A stretch of 64,000 nt of DNA from Magicicada septendecula (Eukaryota; Arthropoda; Insecta; Hemiptera; Cicadidae): NCBI GenBank assembly GCA_034769895.1, contig CM068373.1, positions 434,105,080-434,169,079 on the forward strand, read 5' to 3'. The position numbers and the translations under genes are program-made. Within the stretch, counting starts at the first letter, position 1, and each line of letters begins with the position of its first letter. The notes under the pieces were generated by a model. The model worked only from the letters and a program-made list of their open reading frames with translations, was not told where the DNA came from and ran no database searches. This document shows, in pieces, positions 34,353 to 45,725 of this stretch.

Positions 34353-34816
34353 TGTTATACAAGAATAATCAATAATAAAACTATGTCTAAAAAATAACAA
34401 TAATATTACGTATAACTCGTAAGGCTCTAAAGGATTTAGAACGCTCAAACGTATTAGTTATTATGATTGTTTACTGTCAATAGTATTATTAAATGACTAT
34501 ATTTGTTAGGAAGAATTCTTGATTTAAGAGGATGTGGAACTGACTAAAAAATCATTTAAACCTTCGATAAAGTTAATTAACAAATCTTGTAAATTGTATT
34601 GCGGTATTTGGGTTATAATCACCCTATAATAATAGACGTATTAATCGTTAGTAATAACTTACATTACAGTAACTCATACCTTATAATTTAAAATATTTAA
34701 GCCATAAATCATTTATTATTTTGTCGAACTCGTCTCATTTATTACGATAAAAATTGTATTTTTATTGTAACCCACAATACAAAAAAAATCTAAATATAAA
34801 TAGAATTAAATTAACT

Positions 34817-35572
34817 GATTTCTGAGAGTTTCACGGCCGGCGTCAACGTTATTAGAAGATTGGCTTGCCGGGTTGTAAGGCTGGGTTGTAAGGCTGTGTT
34901 GTAAGGCTATGTTGTAAGGCCGGGTTGTAAGGCTGTGTTGAAAGGTTGTTTTGTAAGGCTATGTTGTAAGGCCGGGTTGTAAGGCTGTGTTGTAAGGCTG
35001 GGTTGTAAGGCTGTGTTGTAAGGCTATGTTGTATGGTCGGGTTGTAAGGCCGGGTTGTAAGGCTATGTTGTAAGGCCGGGTTGTAAGGCTGTGTTGTAAG
35101 GCTGTGTTGTAAGACCTGGTTGTAAGGCTGTGTTGTGAGGCTGGGTTTTAAGGCCGGGTTGTAAGGCTGTGTTGTAAGGCTGTGTGTAAGGCTGGGTTGT
35201 AAGGCTGTGTAGTAAGGCTGTGTTGCAAGGCTGGGTTGTAAGGCTGTGTAGTAAGGCTGTGTTGTAAGGTTGTGTTGTAAGGCTATGTTGTAAGGCCGGG
35301 TTGTAAGGCTGTGTTGCAAGGCTGGGTTGTAAGGCTGTGTTACAGAGTTGTTGATTACAGACGTTTCGGCCCCACCTACGACGGCCATCTTCAGTGCATC
35401 AAGTTTGAAAGGCTATAACACTGACTGGGTCCATCATGAAGGCTATATCACGATAACTGGGTCAGTGTTATAGCCTTCCAAACTTGATGCACTGAAGATG
35501 GCCGTAGAAGGTGCGGCCGAAACGTCTGTAATCAACAACTCTGGAACCCGGCAAGCCAATCTTCTAGAATGT
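34817..35572. mobile_element. Fold-back PLE-type element with an expanded minisatellite arm
   Basis: An 8-bp duplication AATTAACT flanks it (34809-34816, 35573-35580), and family R copy 1 gives the empty site. The inner arms 35341-35437 and 35458-35556 are inverted copies (TTGTTGATTACAGACGTTTC / GAAACGTCTGTAATCAACAA), each with a hammerhead-like core (35363-35394 minus, 35492-35523 plus). The outer ends also pair (GAAGATTGGCTTGCCGGGTT against AACCCGGCAAGCCAATCTTC). Between outer and inner parts of the left arm sits an array of about 13-base units (34872-35342). The right arm has none of it, so the array arose after the palindrome. Confidence 0.85.
34872..35342. repeat. 13-base minisatellite (GTAAGGCTGTGTT-type)
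   Basis: About 36 tandem units of 13 bases, with variants GGCTGGGTT, GGCCGGGTT and GGCTATGTT. The seed is the element's own CCGGGTTGTAAGGC end, present once in the related fold-back at 29187. Because 13 is not a multiple of three, all frames are read in turn. The 178-codon minus frame (Leu-Thr-Thr-Gln-Pro-Tyr-Asn repeats) is a by-product. Confidence 0.95.
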
Positions 35573-35644
35573 AATTAACTTCTCTACTGTCTCACAGAAC
35601 TCAATTGAAACCTTGAGTTCGAAGATAAATGTATACAAGCGGGG

Positions 35645-35900
35645 ATAGGGATTTCTTACGTGAGGCACTGAGAAAATTACATTTCGTCAAATAACATAGA
35701 ATCGATCTATCAGTAATATTGAAATGAAACGTAGTTCTACGTAGAAGAGTCTCTGTAATGAGATTTTGAAATCGACGTCTGCTCCTTGTGTTTCCTTTTG
35801 CCTTACTCGAGTCGTTTATTGAGCAGTGGTTTATTGTACGTCTAGGTTGATAACGGACAAACGCTGCGTCCTACATTGTAGATAAATACAGCGGAGTCTT
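35645..35900 (+). repeat. Repeat B copy, part of family R copy 2
   Basis: Near-identical to 27900-28140. See that entry for the shared words. It is followed after about 670 bases by another B copy at 36570. Confidence 0.75.
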
Positions 35901-36149
35901 TTGTTATATTAGAAAATCTACTTGTTTTTGTGCTAGTATTTCTTCACACTGCCTGAATACAACAGTCAAACTGCAAAGGATAATAGGAAAACTATTAAAT
36001 AAGGAGTTGATCATAAAAAATGAAATTTCTCAACATCAACACAAGAGAAATTAAACAATACTCTTCACCAAATCTCATGTAATTCAATAATCCATACGCT
36101 TGTTAAAACGGTCACAGTAATTATGTCTAAAACAGTGTGTTGTTGTTCT

Positions 36150-36188
36150 TCTTCTTTTTCATATTATTATTATTATTATTATTATTAT

Positions 36189-36246
<58 letters not shown>

Positions 36247-36412
36247 TGTTGTTGTTGTTGTTGTTGTTGTGGTGGTGGTGGTGGTCGTCGTCGTCGTCGT
36301 AGTGGTGGTGGTGGCGGTTGTCGTAGTGGTTGTGGTTGGGGGTTGGTGGTGGTGGTGGTTGTCGTAGTGGTGGTGGTGGTGGTGTTTTTTGTTGTTCTTG
36401 TTGTTTTTGTTG
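36150..36412. repeat. Compound ATT / GTA / GTT / GTG microsatellite
   Basis: Blocks of ATT, AGT, TTG, GGT and CGT triplets. The following 80 bases (TAAAACTATGTCTAAAAATA ... AAGACTATAAAAGATT) match the flank after the microsatellite at 34352, so the two arrays share one ancestral 3' flank. Open frames across it are not genes. Confidence 0.93.
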
Positions 36413-36569
36413 TTGTTATAGTTATAAAAAAATAAAAACAATAAAACTATGTCTAAAAATAACAATAATACAAACGTGTAATGCGCAAGACTATAAAAGA
36501 TTGTGAACAACAATTACGCACTAAACAAAGGATGAACTTTTTATTTCAGTAAAACAAAAGACGCGCTGC

Positions 36570-36795
36570 TGGGATTGCTTTCGCTCGAGTCTGAGAGCTC
36601 TCGTAGAGACAATACGTCTCAAGGCAAATTAAATTCCGTCAAATTACCTACAAGCGTTTTCTAAGTAATATTGAAGTGAAACTTGCGTTGGCAGGTGGAA
36701 AGTGCCTGTAATGAGAATCTGAGACCTGTGTCTGTGAATGTCGTTGTTTTGTTACAGTGAATCGGTGAGTGCTTTGTTTCTAAATCCAGGCTTTC
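36570..36795 (+). repeat. Repeat B copy
   Basis: Shares TCTCAAGGCAAATTAAATTC with the 18.7-kb copy and the AATATTGAAGTGAAAC and GTAATGAGA words with all copies. It diverges after about 225 bases. Confidence 0.65.
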
Positions 36796-37599
36796 TGTTA
36801 CGTATTTTTGTATTTATTAACACAAACGTTAATCAGCAAATAGATGTATTTTCATTATGTTATAAATACCATACACATAAAATATTCTTTTTAAAGTGAG
36901 TACTTCATATATGGTACTATGGTGCCCGGCTCACTCCATTACACCTCGCACTCCTAGCAGTAAACTGATTCAACGCGTCAAGAAATATCTGAAACGGAAA
37001 AGCAGTGTTGCCAGGTCAATCAACCTCTTTACCCTGTTCGCTACGTAAAATTTCCCCACTGCCACAAATATGTGTGGTTTAAGCAAAGCGTAATACTTTA
37101 AAGAATGCGAGAATATTGTAAACGTTGAAAGAGTCTTACAAGAACAACGTAAACATTAAAATTGATTTTATTTATGATAAAACAAAATGTGTTCACATGC
37201 TGAAAGATCGAGCTGAGTGCTTTTGAAATCCTTTCCTTGTACTTGTACTCATTCATTATTAGCCTAATGTATTAACACAAATTTAGAATTGTTAAATTCA
37301 TAAAAACAATTTTAAATCAGTAACGCCTTTTCTTATATTAGTATTTTATTATAATAAAAACAGTATCGTCAACGAGAATGTTTGGGTACACGTTTCAAAT
37401 GTTGCAAAAATAGAATTTTGTATCTTTGTTTACTTTTAGGTTTTTCTGTTGATCCGTAAATTTGATTCTGCGTTTTATTTTGTATTTAAAGAAAAATTTG
37501 ATTTGCTAATTTAGCTGTTTTATAATTTTAATTTTCAAAAACAAACATTATATTTACAATTTGGGTAAAATTGTAACTAACAATTGTAGAACACACTAT
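36796..37599. other. AT-rich stretch without recognised gene
   Basis: A GC-richer patch at 36920-37080 carries no recognisable motif. The right part may belong to repeat G, which the SINE interrupts. Confidence 0.45.
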
Positions 37600-38135
37600 C
37601 ATACAAAAAAAACACTAAAAATGGGAAAAATTCTGATAATAATAATAATGATGGCTCCCATGTGTACCACCGATATAGCTTAGAAGAAGGCAGGGTAGGC
37701 TGCCTTATGTGAGCCGTACGGCATACAAGGAAGGCAGTGTGGCCAGCACTACGCTTCAGCCTCCCATTATTATCCCCAGGATGATATCCCAGGAACTCAT
37801 TTTCAACAAGCTAAGTCGACCTGGGGGCTGGAAAACGCACCTTGATTTTATGGTGCGGGGCAGGGAATCGAACCCGGGATCTCTAGATTAGCAGCCAGGT
37901 GCCATACCCACTGGTCTACTGAACCGCCGAAAAATTCTGATTTCAGTTGCAATTCCTTTTACTCTGACATGCTGTTAGATTTTTAAATTTTTAAAAATTT
38001 CATGGTTTTACTAGGGTCTTTACGAAAACCAGTTCAAACGTTATCATAAGGCATTCACCAAATAGATAGATAGACTGACAAATTTCCAACCGGTCCACTT
38101 AAAACTGAGAACTTGTTTCGCTCGTGCAATTGCTT
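37560..38135 (+). repeat. Repeat G, copy 1 (interrupted by the SINE)
   Basis: The parts on either side of the SINE match 46330-46905: GTTRCAATTCCTTTTA, TCTGACNNNCTGNTAGATTT, then GACTGACAAATTTCCAACCG and AAAACTGAGAACT.GTTTCGCTCGTG. The end pattern (AAACTGAGAACTCGCTTCGCTCG) recurs in reverse at 59870. Element type unknown. Confidence 0.55.
37638..37928 (-). mobile_element. tRNA-derived SINE
   Basis: A 13-bp duplication GAAAAATTCTGAT lies at 37625-37637 and 37929-37941. Read on the minus strand, the element starts GGCGGTTCAGTAGACCAGTG, containing an A-box-like segment (TAGACCAGTGGGTA), and has a perfect B box GGTTCGATTCC near 37868-37878. Together these form the internal RNA polymerase III promoter. 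The 220-base body follows and the 3' end is an (ATT)n tail (37638-37652 on the plus strand as AATAATAAT), a tail style like that of the LINEs here, which probably supplied the machinery. Confidence 0.92.
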
Positions 38136-38229
38136 TTGGTGAAGTGTAATGTTGGACAGTAGATAATTCCGGTCTCCAAATTGTCAAGGGTAAGAAAAAC
38201 TATTTTCATTTTCATTTTATTTTATTTTT

Positions 38230-38740
38230 TACACAAACAGGCCGTCCTGGACCACGCGAATATCTTTTCCTATCTTCTCCTGCCAGAAGGCTCTCATTCG
38301 CACACTACGCGCCGCCTTCCTTTCCACTGTCCACCCCTTTTTCGTCTTCTTCTCACTGCAGAGAACCTCAAGATTTTGAATTTTGTTTCTGTACTATTTC
38401 TACCCACACAGTAGTTCAAAGAGATACCCAGTTTCATCATTTCCTCCTTGAGTTGTTTGGTGTATCCGTTCAGACTGGAAAGTTGCCAAATATATTTGAA
38501 AATTTTTGTATTTAATCTGGACCGATCCATTCGAACCATATGTCCAATAAATCTGTCTTCCAGATCTTCCAGATCCCTGTACAGCTTTTCTTTGGGTATA
38601 TGCCTGTATCCATCTTCGGATTTCTTGGAGTCATAAATTTTCCGAAAAATTCTTAGTTCAATTTTAAGAAGAGGTCCCCAATTTTGAAAGTATATTTTTT
38701 CCACTCCATACATAATCACCATCCCCGTCACAGTGCTATA
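38230..38740 (-). mobile_element. LINE C-terminal fragment
   Basis: The minus frame 38294-38731 reads LLKIELRIFRKIYDSKKSED, GYRHIPKEKLYRDLEDLEDR, FIGHMVRMDRSRLNTKIFKY and WQLSSLNGYTKQLKEEMMKL, the end of an APE-type LINE related to family Z (compare LEISERRIIRKILGPRKTLE at 63.6 kb). It is uninterrupted over about 145 codons. No reverse transcriptase. Confidence 0.85.
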
Positions 38741-38869
38741 ATTTTCATTTTAGTTTATTTTTATTTTTATTTAATTTTTAGATTTTTTAAATCTTGTTTC
38801 ATTTTAATATTGACACTGCAAAGGATCTGTACTAAAGTGATCTAGAGAGCGAGAGAGGCTAGAGTAACT

Positions 38870-39090
38870 AATAATGAAGAAGGGGGCTGCAATGTAATCT
38901 TGGTCATGTGATGAAAAAGAGAAGGATTAACGATGATAGAAACGGGCAGTAGACATCACTTAAAAGACGGTAGAGCGAAAGACCACGGAGATCATGGAAC
39001 GCCGGTGTGCAACATAGCATGGAAGCATCTGGATTGGTAGTGGATGATGCCCCGGGTACATGTACATGAAAGCAGACAGTACGTAAGGAG
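38870..39090 (+). mobile_element. LINE 3'-end fragment, short
   Basis: Plus strand reads LGHVMKKRRI and, after a frame change, SERPRRSWNAGVQHSMEASG LVVDD, the GRPRxxW end block typical of these LINEs. Damaged and short. Boundaries uncertain. Confidence 0.5.
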
Positions 39091-39244
39091 AAGTGTTGAT
39101 GAAGAATTCTCGCCCCAGTGCGTAGCACAAACAGTCAAACATCCTACACAGGTGATGGTTTCGCTTGTAACAGCAAACAGTCTACAGATAGTAGTTAATA
39201 ATGTCACTAGATGAACACGAAAAGAAACAAGAAACACTAAACAT

Positions 39245-39600
39245 AAACATGTTTGCAAGAAAGATTGTACGACGAGTTTATTGTCCGGTTAAAGAAGATA
39301 AGAAATAACCAGGAGATAAATAAACTATTGAAGTATGAGGACATTCTAAGATTCAAAACGAACACAATGGCTACATCGTCTACAGCGGATAGTTGATCAG
39401 CTTATGCCAAAGAAAATCCTGAGAGCGCAAATTCATAAAAGCAGATAGAGGAGTCGACCTAAGATAAGATGGTTGGATGATGTGCTGAAAGATCTAAGAA
39501 GAATGGATGTGAGAGGGTACGCAGAGATGGCAATAGATAGGAAACATTAGAGAAGACTAGTGTAGAAAGCCAGGGCTCACGTTGCACTGTAGTGCTAAAG
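39245..39600 (+). mobile_element. LINE 3'-end fragment with GAA tail
   Basis: Translation with frame changes gives ERKIVRRVYCPVKED, NNQEINKLLKYEDILRF, PKKILRAQIHKSR, RPKIRWLDDVLKDLRRMDVR, GYAEMAIDRKH and KARAHVAL. It then runs directly into (GAA)n at 39601. It belongs to the same broad LINE group as 38230-38740 but to another subfamily. Confidence 0.75.
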
Positions 39601-39689
39601 AGAAGAAGAAGAAGAAGAAGAAGAAGAAGAAGAAGAAGAAGAAGAAGAAGAAGAAGAAAAAGAAGAAGAAGAAGAAGAAGAAGAAGAAG

Positions 39690-39724
<35 letters not shown>

Positions 39725-39745
39725 CGACGACAACAACAAATATTG
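39600..39745. repeat. (AAG)n(AAC)n microsatellite at a LINE tail
   Basis: About 30 AAG triplets (39601-39690) continue as about 17 AAC triplets (39691-39745). It follows the LINE end without a gap. Poly-Lys/poly-Asn frames are artefacts. Confidence 0.95.
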
Positions 39746-39824
39746 TATTAAACTAAATGAGACAATCCACTCATGTCGACTTCACTAAGAGAAAAATAGA
39801 ACACTTACCTATTTTAGCCAGTCA

Positions 39825-40420
39825 TCAAAGTAATTCAACATGCATATTCGGCAAGGTATTTGGGCGTGACTCTGGATGCTAAGTTTAGACAAAAACAATA
39901 TGTCAAGAAAAAACTTGAAGAACTACGAATAAAATTTAGGAAAACATAGTGGCTACTTGGAAGACACTTTGAACTATCACTAAATAATAAACTGTTATTA
40001 TATAAGCAAGATTTAAAACCGGTGTACGTTTATGGTTTGCAGCTTTGGGCTTGCACAAAGAAATCCAACATTAAGATAACTAAACTTTTCAAAATACTGT
40101 GCTTCGCAGTATTGTTGATGCACCGTGGTATGTAAGGAACGATGACATCCATCGAGACCTGAAAGCGCCTATGGTTACTGATGAGATCAAAAACGGTTTA
40201 CTGGAATGTATGAACACAGGTTTCAGAAATAATAAAGTGCTACAACGTCTTGGTAATGCTGAACTTAGTCCGCGATTGAAGAGATAGAAACCGTTCGAAC
40301 TGGTATAGGAAAGTGAAGTGTTTAAAGAAATATCTACATCATGAACAAAGTGTAAACTACGCCAAAGGGAGAACAGTCAAGACACTGCTAACATAGTTGT
40401 TAGAACAACTATTGCTGATA
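39825..40420 (+). mobile_element. Jockey-like LINE C-terminal fragment
   Basis: Plus strand: AKYLGVTLDAKFRQKQYVKK (39850-39910), LLGRHFELSLNNKLLLYKQ, LKPVYVYGLQLWAC, then in a second frame LRSIVDAPWYVRNDDIHRDL (from 40099). The combination YLGV.LD, the LLGR..LS..NKL.LYK block and IVDAPWYV.N..IH.DL is characteristic of the Jockey clade. 5' truncated, two or three breaks. Confidence 0.88.
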
Positions 40421-40589
40421 GTTTGTAACTAGTTGCAATATAAATGATTTAAAATATCGGTATGGAGAACCATACATGACTTCCATGTTCTAAGATTTAT
40501 ATTTAAAATCATTTTAAAAATAAAATATTTTCATAAAAACTACTTCGTTGTACTTACTGCTTCAGCCTTAATCACAGTTCTGTGGTCAC

Positions 40590-40722
40590 TAACGTGTACC
40601 ACCTCACGTTAGCGCACTCGATTTTCACTGATGATGGCAGTCGATGGCACTGCCGAAACTTCTGGTTGTACAGAAAACACTGGACCATGGCCAAGCAGCC
40701 CGGGAAGGAATTTTAACAAGAA
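40590..40722 (+). mobile_element. PLE-type terminal fragment with hammerhead-like core
   Basis: At 40628-40659: CTGATGA, a stem GGCAGT...ACTGCC and GAAAC, the best match in the window to the hammerhead consensus CUGAUGA-stem-GAAA. Downstream, ACACTGGACCATGGCCAAGC matches the outer part of the fold-back at 29187 (CATTGGACCATGGCC). Single copy, no palindrome, no coding. Confidence 0.6.
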
Positions 40723-40868
40723 ACTATTTCTTTGTTGCCAATAACGTAGTACACATAAAAAATTATCCCCTCCCCCTTCAACTATTATTTTCATTTATAG
40801 ATATTTCATCTACCTTTCTACAATGGATTATTATGACCTTCTTTTCAGGATGCGTTATTTATCAAAAT

Positions 40869-41497
40869 TAGGTACTTTGCTCTTGTTAAAACAAAAAACG
40901 TTGCAGGTAAACTACCCCTCTTCACAAAAATCAACAGGACTTGAGTCCTCTGCAACTCAAGCATGTATACAAAAAATCATTTGATTCTGTTTGAATTTGC
41001 GACAGTTACCGTTCGTCATAGAAACAATTCTACACACAGATAGACATACAGACACACACACACACACACACACACATATTTTTGAAAATGACTTTTCTTC
41101 ATGTTTTGAGGGTAGTAAAATCAGAATCAGCCCTTATCTTGAACATGATTTTTTCGCCATCACCATACTTCCATTTCCTTATGGAACATGGAAGTAAAAA
41201 TTACTCTTGTTAAAACATTAAACGTTGCAGGTAAACTACCCCTTCCCCTTAACCGATCTTCACCAGAATCAATAGGCCTTGAGTCCTATACAACTCGGGT
41301 ACACATGCGAGTAATTATTTGATTCTGTTTTAATTTGCGGCAGTTATCGTTTGCCATAGAAAAATTCAACACACAGACACTTTTCGGAAAATGACTTTTC
41401 TTCATGTTTTGAGGGTAGTACAACCAGAATCAGCCCGCATCTCGAACACGATTTTTTTCGCTATCACCATACTTCCATTTCCTTATGGAATACGGAA
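40869..41497 (+). repeat. Two tandem repeat units of about 335 and 295 bases
   Basis: Unit 1 (about 40871-41203) and unit 2 (about 41204-41497) each run from CTCTTGTTAAAACA, AACGTTGCAGGTAAACTACC, through ATGACTTTTCTTCATGTTTT, to CTTCCATTTCCTTATGGAA and GGAAGTAAAAATT. Unit 1 holds a (CA)n run at 41055-41076 that unit 2 lacks. Probably two monomers of a dispersed satellite. Confidence 0.88.
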
Positions 41498-42797
41498 GTA
41501 AAAATTTTATGTATTTGTACTTAGCATCTGAATATGATTGCAGATTTATAGTGATCTAATCGTTGCGTACATTAACATCAGACAACAGCTAACGCGCGAA
41601 TTGTTGTAACAGCTAACCATCAGAAATAATGGTTGGGTTTGACAATATGACCGGATTGCTATTACATAAAGTTCCGATTGAGTCATGAACAGTGTAACAT
41701 TTACATTTAGAATCTATTTTACTTCAATACGCCTCGCACTGTCGTAACGAAAGAGTTACGACAGACGCCAGCAGTAAACAAATGACAGAGAACCGTTACG
41801 GCACACAAATATTTTTCATTGTTGCGAAACACAAAGGAGGAACAGACGTGGTTAGAGGGCTCAAATTGAGAGGCGAAGGGGTGTAACGCACGCGGATTGA
41901 AGGCCCATTTGTTACACGGAGACACAAATCACCGCGGAAGGAAAACGTTTCGTGGTTTTAACTGGAGACAGCGACAAGATTTACTACGACTATGGAGTCC
42001 CTCCAACACGACACGTTCCCTCCAACGTGTGATGTCGCAGAGTGTATTCAGGCGCTGAGCAATGATCGTACTCAACGATTTATTTCATCGTAAAATAAAA
42101 TCATTCTGCTGCTGTTTTTCGAGTATCGTTGGTAATTACCTAAATATTATTAATACTGGGTTAAAAATCTAGTATGTAATACGCACTTTATTATATTTCT
42201 ACAAAGTATATTTATATTTAGCTATATTTTGGTATTTAAAATCAGACATACTTTTTATTATTTGTGTAATGATATTTACAAATGACAAATTTATAAATTA
42301 TAATATAGCTCAATTACTAAGTCGGATTTTGTAATATAGAAAACTTTCAGCAACAAAAACAATAATAATACAATATGAACAATCAGAATCAAAGTCGCAG
42401 ATCAACTAAAACACGTACAAAGTAAACAAATATACAAAATTATATTTTCCAAAATATTAAACATTTACTCATGTATTTACATGTATTCATAATTTTAAAT
42501 ACCTTTCCTTGAAGGGGGGTCATTCATCAAGTTTGGGGGTGAGTCATTAAGCTTAGGGGATTGGGCGTCCCTGAGTACACGATAGATGTAAGTTAATAAC
42601 ATGCAAGTACAAATATAATTTTTTTTTTAATGTGTTTTTACAATACATGCATTAACTAAAGTATTACCGTCCTGAAGTGTGTCTATTATAACAGTACAAT
42701 AATAGATTTTATGTTGCTACGTGTTAAACTGAGCAAACTATAAGAGATTTTACATATAACCCGGAGACACTGAAACGACCACAGGCTTTGATTAGCA
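41498..42797. other. Stretch without recognised gene
   Basis: A GC-richer part (about 41720-42060) followed by AT-rich sequence. No frame with family similarity. Confidence 0.45.
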
Positions 42798-43085
42798 CCT
42801 CTAACGTAATCATCATCATCATCTCAACTTCACGAATTAGGCTGCAGCGCCTGTTCCGGAAACCATCTTGTCCGCGGACGCCTCACACTATGATACCCAC
42901 TGGGTTTATAATTCAAGGCAAGTTTGGGAACGCGATCTTACTCCATCCTTCCCAAATGCTTACACCAGTTGGCCTTGTTTTCCGTATTCTATCCTGTAGT
43001 TTAAAAAATTCGTCATACTCGCCTTATCTTGCATTACTTATTCTGTCTCGTAACGTGTACTCTTTGACCAAACTGAGAAATTTCA
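42798..43085 (-). mobile_element. LINE family X, 3' end
   Basis: Closely parallel to 54629-54900 and, reversed, to 49440-49517 plus 53021-53217: minus-strand 3' end with a short GAT tail (plus strand ATCATCATCATC at about 42810-42822) and the block ...TTTCTCAGTTTGGTCAAAGA. C-terminal coding is badly eroded. Confidence 0.8.
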
Positions 43086-44397
43086 CTTTAGTTTACTACC
43101 ATCGAACTACAAGACCTACAGGAGTGAACCGGGCGCCATAATGCAAGCATGAAGTTCTCACTTCAAAAACTGCTCAGAATCCAGTTCCTTGTTTCTTAGT
43201 CTCACTGTTTTTTTTTTATTCTTCCATAATCTAAAAGTTACACAATACAAAAACACAGTACCTTTATGCTGGCATGCTCGTATGCATGGCAAACGGCAGT
43301 TATTCGACGTTGGTTTGTTTTAAAAACAATATTCCAAATAAATTCGAACGAGAATAAGTTAAACACAATGAACTAAATATTTTTATTGGCGACCACAGTT
43401 TATAAAGTACGGCCTACCAAACGAATGAATATCATTGGCAGGAAAATGTATGCGATAGTCGTAAACATTTCGATAAACAACAAAAAGGGTCGCAGGACAA
43501 TAGAAGGTGTTTGCCGTATTGTATTGTGTGCATTGGATCCATCGATGTTTTACGATCTACGCAAGTTTCTAAGAGTTTATATTGGACGACCAGAAAAGCG
43601 CCGTTTATAACCTCTATCTGAACTCCGAATCAATTTTATACTGTATATTCAATAAGTCTTTTCACCGCGATAATATCACAATACCTCGATATTTTATATT
43701 TATGGTGAAACAGAAATATTTCCTTTCGGTATAGTTACAAGAGAGCGTTTCACATATATCAGTTGCAAAAACTGATTACACGAGCACCGCACACACCATA
43801 CTAACTAATCGTCTAGCTTTAAGAAAACCAGAGTTTCATTTTTTTAATATATTTATAATATTTTGTTTTATCTTTCTATTTATTTCTTTATCTGCTTTGT
43901 TATTTGATGAATAAATTTAACATTTATTGCTTATGACAAGTGTTTATTTTGCAACACCTATTAAGTATCCAACAAAACATAGAGTTTACATATTTCCATA
44001 CTCACATACATTCAATTTTTCATAGTCAAATAACACAATTTCTACAGTTAAATTTATCTTTCATTATAACATTATTACTGAACTATTAAAATGTGTTTGA
44101 AATTATATATTTGTTTAACAAATTTTTAGCTTAGTTATATCATACATATAAATTTGTATATTATAACTTTAAAAATATCTACTCATTTGGATACAGTCTT
44201 TTTGCATTCATTCAAAAGAAGTAATAATTTACGATACACTATAAACCAGCTGATCTCGGTAACCCGATATTAAACTTATAATGTGCTGAGCGGTCGTTGT
44301 CGAAAATGATTCATCTTCGATTTTAAATTCTTACCTGTTTTCAACATCTTTCTGCAGCCATTGTATCTAAGAAATCGTTTTTAAACAACACTTCTTG
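43086..44397. other. AT-rich stretch, one unassigned small frame
   Basis: An open frame at 43386-43610 (74 codons, basic: NNKKGRRTIEGVCR) was not recognised. The rest is AT-rich with no structure seen. Confidence 0.45.
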
Positions 44398-44720
44398 CGC
44401 CATCATCATCATCATCATTATCATTGTCTTCACAACACAGCATAGGCAAGGTGTTGCCTGTCCACCTTCAAACATCTTCCAGTCATCTCTTCACCAGTGT
44501 GTCCTATAGATTTGTATTTCCAGACTTGTTCGACCAGTCTGAAATCTGATATCCTTTCTAAGTGTTTCTTCCACCGTTGTTTGTAATTTTTTAATTTTTC
44601 ATTCAAGTTAATAACTTTTAACTCATCTCTTATGGTCTCACACTTTAACGGTCAAATTTATAACATTTTTTAACTTCTCTTAAGAATGCCATTTCAAAAG
44701 CCTGTATTTTACTGTCTTCC
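44398..44720 (-). mobile_element. LINE C-terminal fragment with GAT tail
   Basis: Minus strand reads KCETIRDELKVINLNEKLKN, YKQRWKKHLERISDFRLVEQ, VWKYKSIGHTGEEMTGRCLK, and ends in (ATG)n at 44398-44424. The layout (IR.EL.V..L..KL..YK..W..HL.RM...R) is that of the C-terminus of the X/Y type LINEs. Eroded. Confidence 0.7.
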
Positions 44721-45149
44721 TTTTTGCACCAACATTTTTTCTCTGACAACACGGCCGAGTACACATATCTTCTCTACTGCCTTTAATATCCTATACCGCA
44801 GACGAGCTAGTGAGTTGAACAGTTCCACAAAATTGATTTGCAAAAATTTTGTCTGTATGAATAAATGCTAAACATAAACTGATAGAATAATTTGACAAAA
44901 TTGTGTAATACAAAACTTTGTCTTTTCTTTCCTACGCGAATAATGCTAAAAAACATTAAGGTTACTAAAAATTTTTTTTACGAGGGAGACAGGAAAACTA
45001 ATGTTCGCCGCAGGAGAGTCCGCACTCCTACGGTTTGTGGGACTCACGCTCACCAAAACCACAAAACCTTTTGTCCATGGCATGGACCCACCTCGGGACT
45101 CAGCTTTTGCAATACTTCAAGGTGTGCCACTTCGTCCTATGGACATTTA

Positions 45150-45725
45150 TCTGTTTTAAACATTCAGCAGCGGGTCCACGTTACCTGTTTTCTGCTATTC
45201 TATCAGCAGCTCTATTAACTTCAGTTTCTGTTTCTTTCTTTTGCCTTAGTACCTTCTCTATGTAGGCTGCTACCTGTCCAAGTGGTGTTCGCTCTGCAGC
45301 ATTATTCAGATGATATTTTCGGGCGCGATCTATCCCACATTTTCTAGAGTTTGCCTCTGTTCTTTCCATCTGTCACAGATGAAAACGTGTGGTGCACATC
45401 GTCTAATTTCTATCTGCAGAAATGCAGTCTGGTCTGTCTGCTTTCCCCATCCTATATAGGTAAGCCTGGAACAGACTGTGACCAGTTAGAAACTACGTTA
45501 TGAAATAATAAATCTTGCCATGTTTGCGTCAGTATAGTCAGCTAACTGTTTTATGAGCCTGGCGGTCATCTTCCCTTTGTGTCACTTTTCCCTCCTTCCA
45601 GCCGCTGAACCATAGTATGGGCCCCAGCCTTCCTTGATCTTGTATATCATCTACTTTGGCCTTCCTCTTGTAAACCTGTTTTCGCTCCTGTGCCAGCAGA
45701 TGGATTAGGATTATCCCGCGACGAC
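45150..45725 (-). mobile_element. R1/Jockey-type LINE C-terminal fragment
   Basis: Minus-strand pieces in several frames: AQERKQVYKRKAKV, KGRMTARLIKQLADYT, HSLFQAYLYRMGKAD, HVFICDRWKEQRQTLEN and IAPENII. The order (KG..T..LI..L..., L.GH..F..YLYR.G, then the VLF.C.RW...R..L block) is the tail region after the reverse transcriptase of R1- and Jockey-type elements. Many breaks. Confidence 0.7.

Noticed and set aside
34852-35388. 178-codon repeat protein (LTTQPYNPALQHS type)
   Set aside because: It comes entirely from the 13-base minisatellite, whose period makes all frames cycle. The array is non-coding by origin.
36127-36513. Poly-Thr/Asn/His and poly-Val frames
   Set aside because: Microsatellite translation, with no start context or flanking domain.
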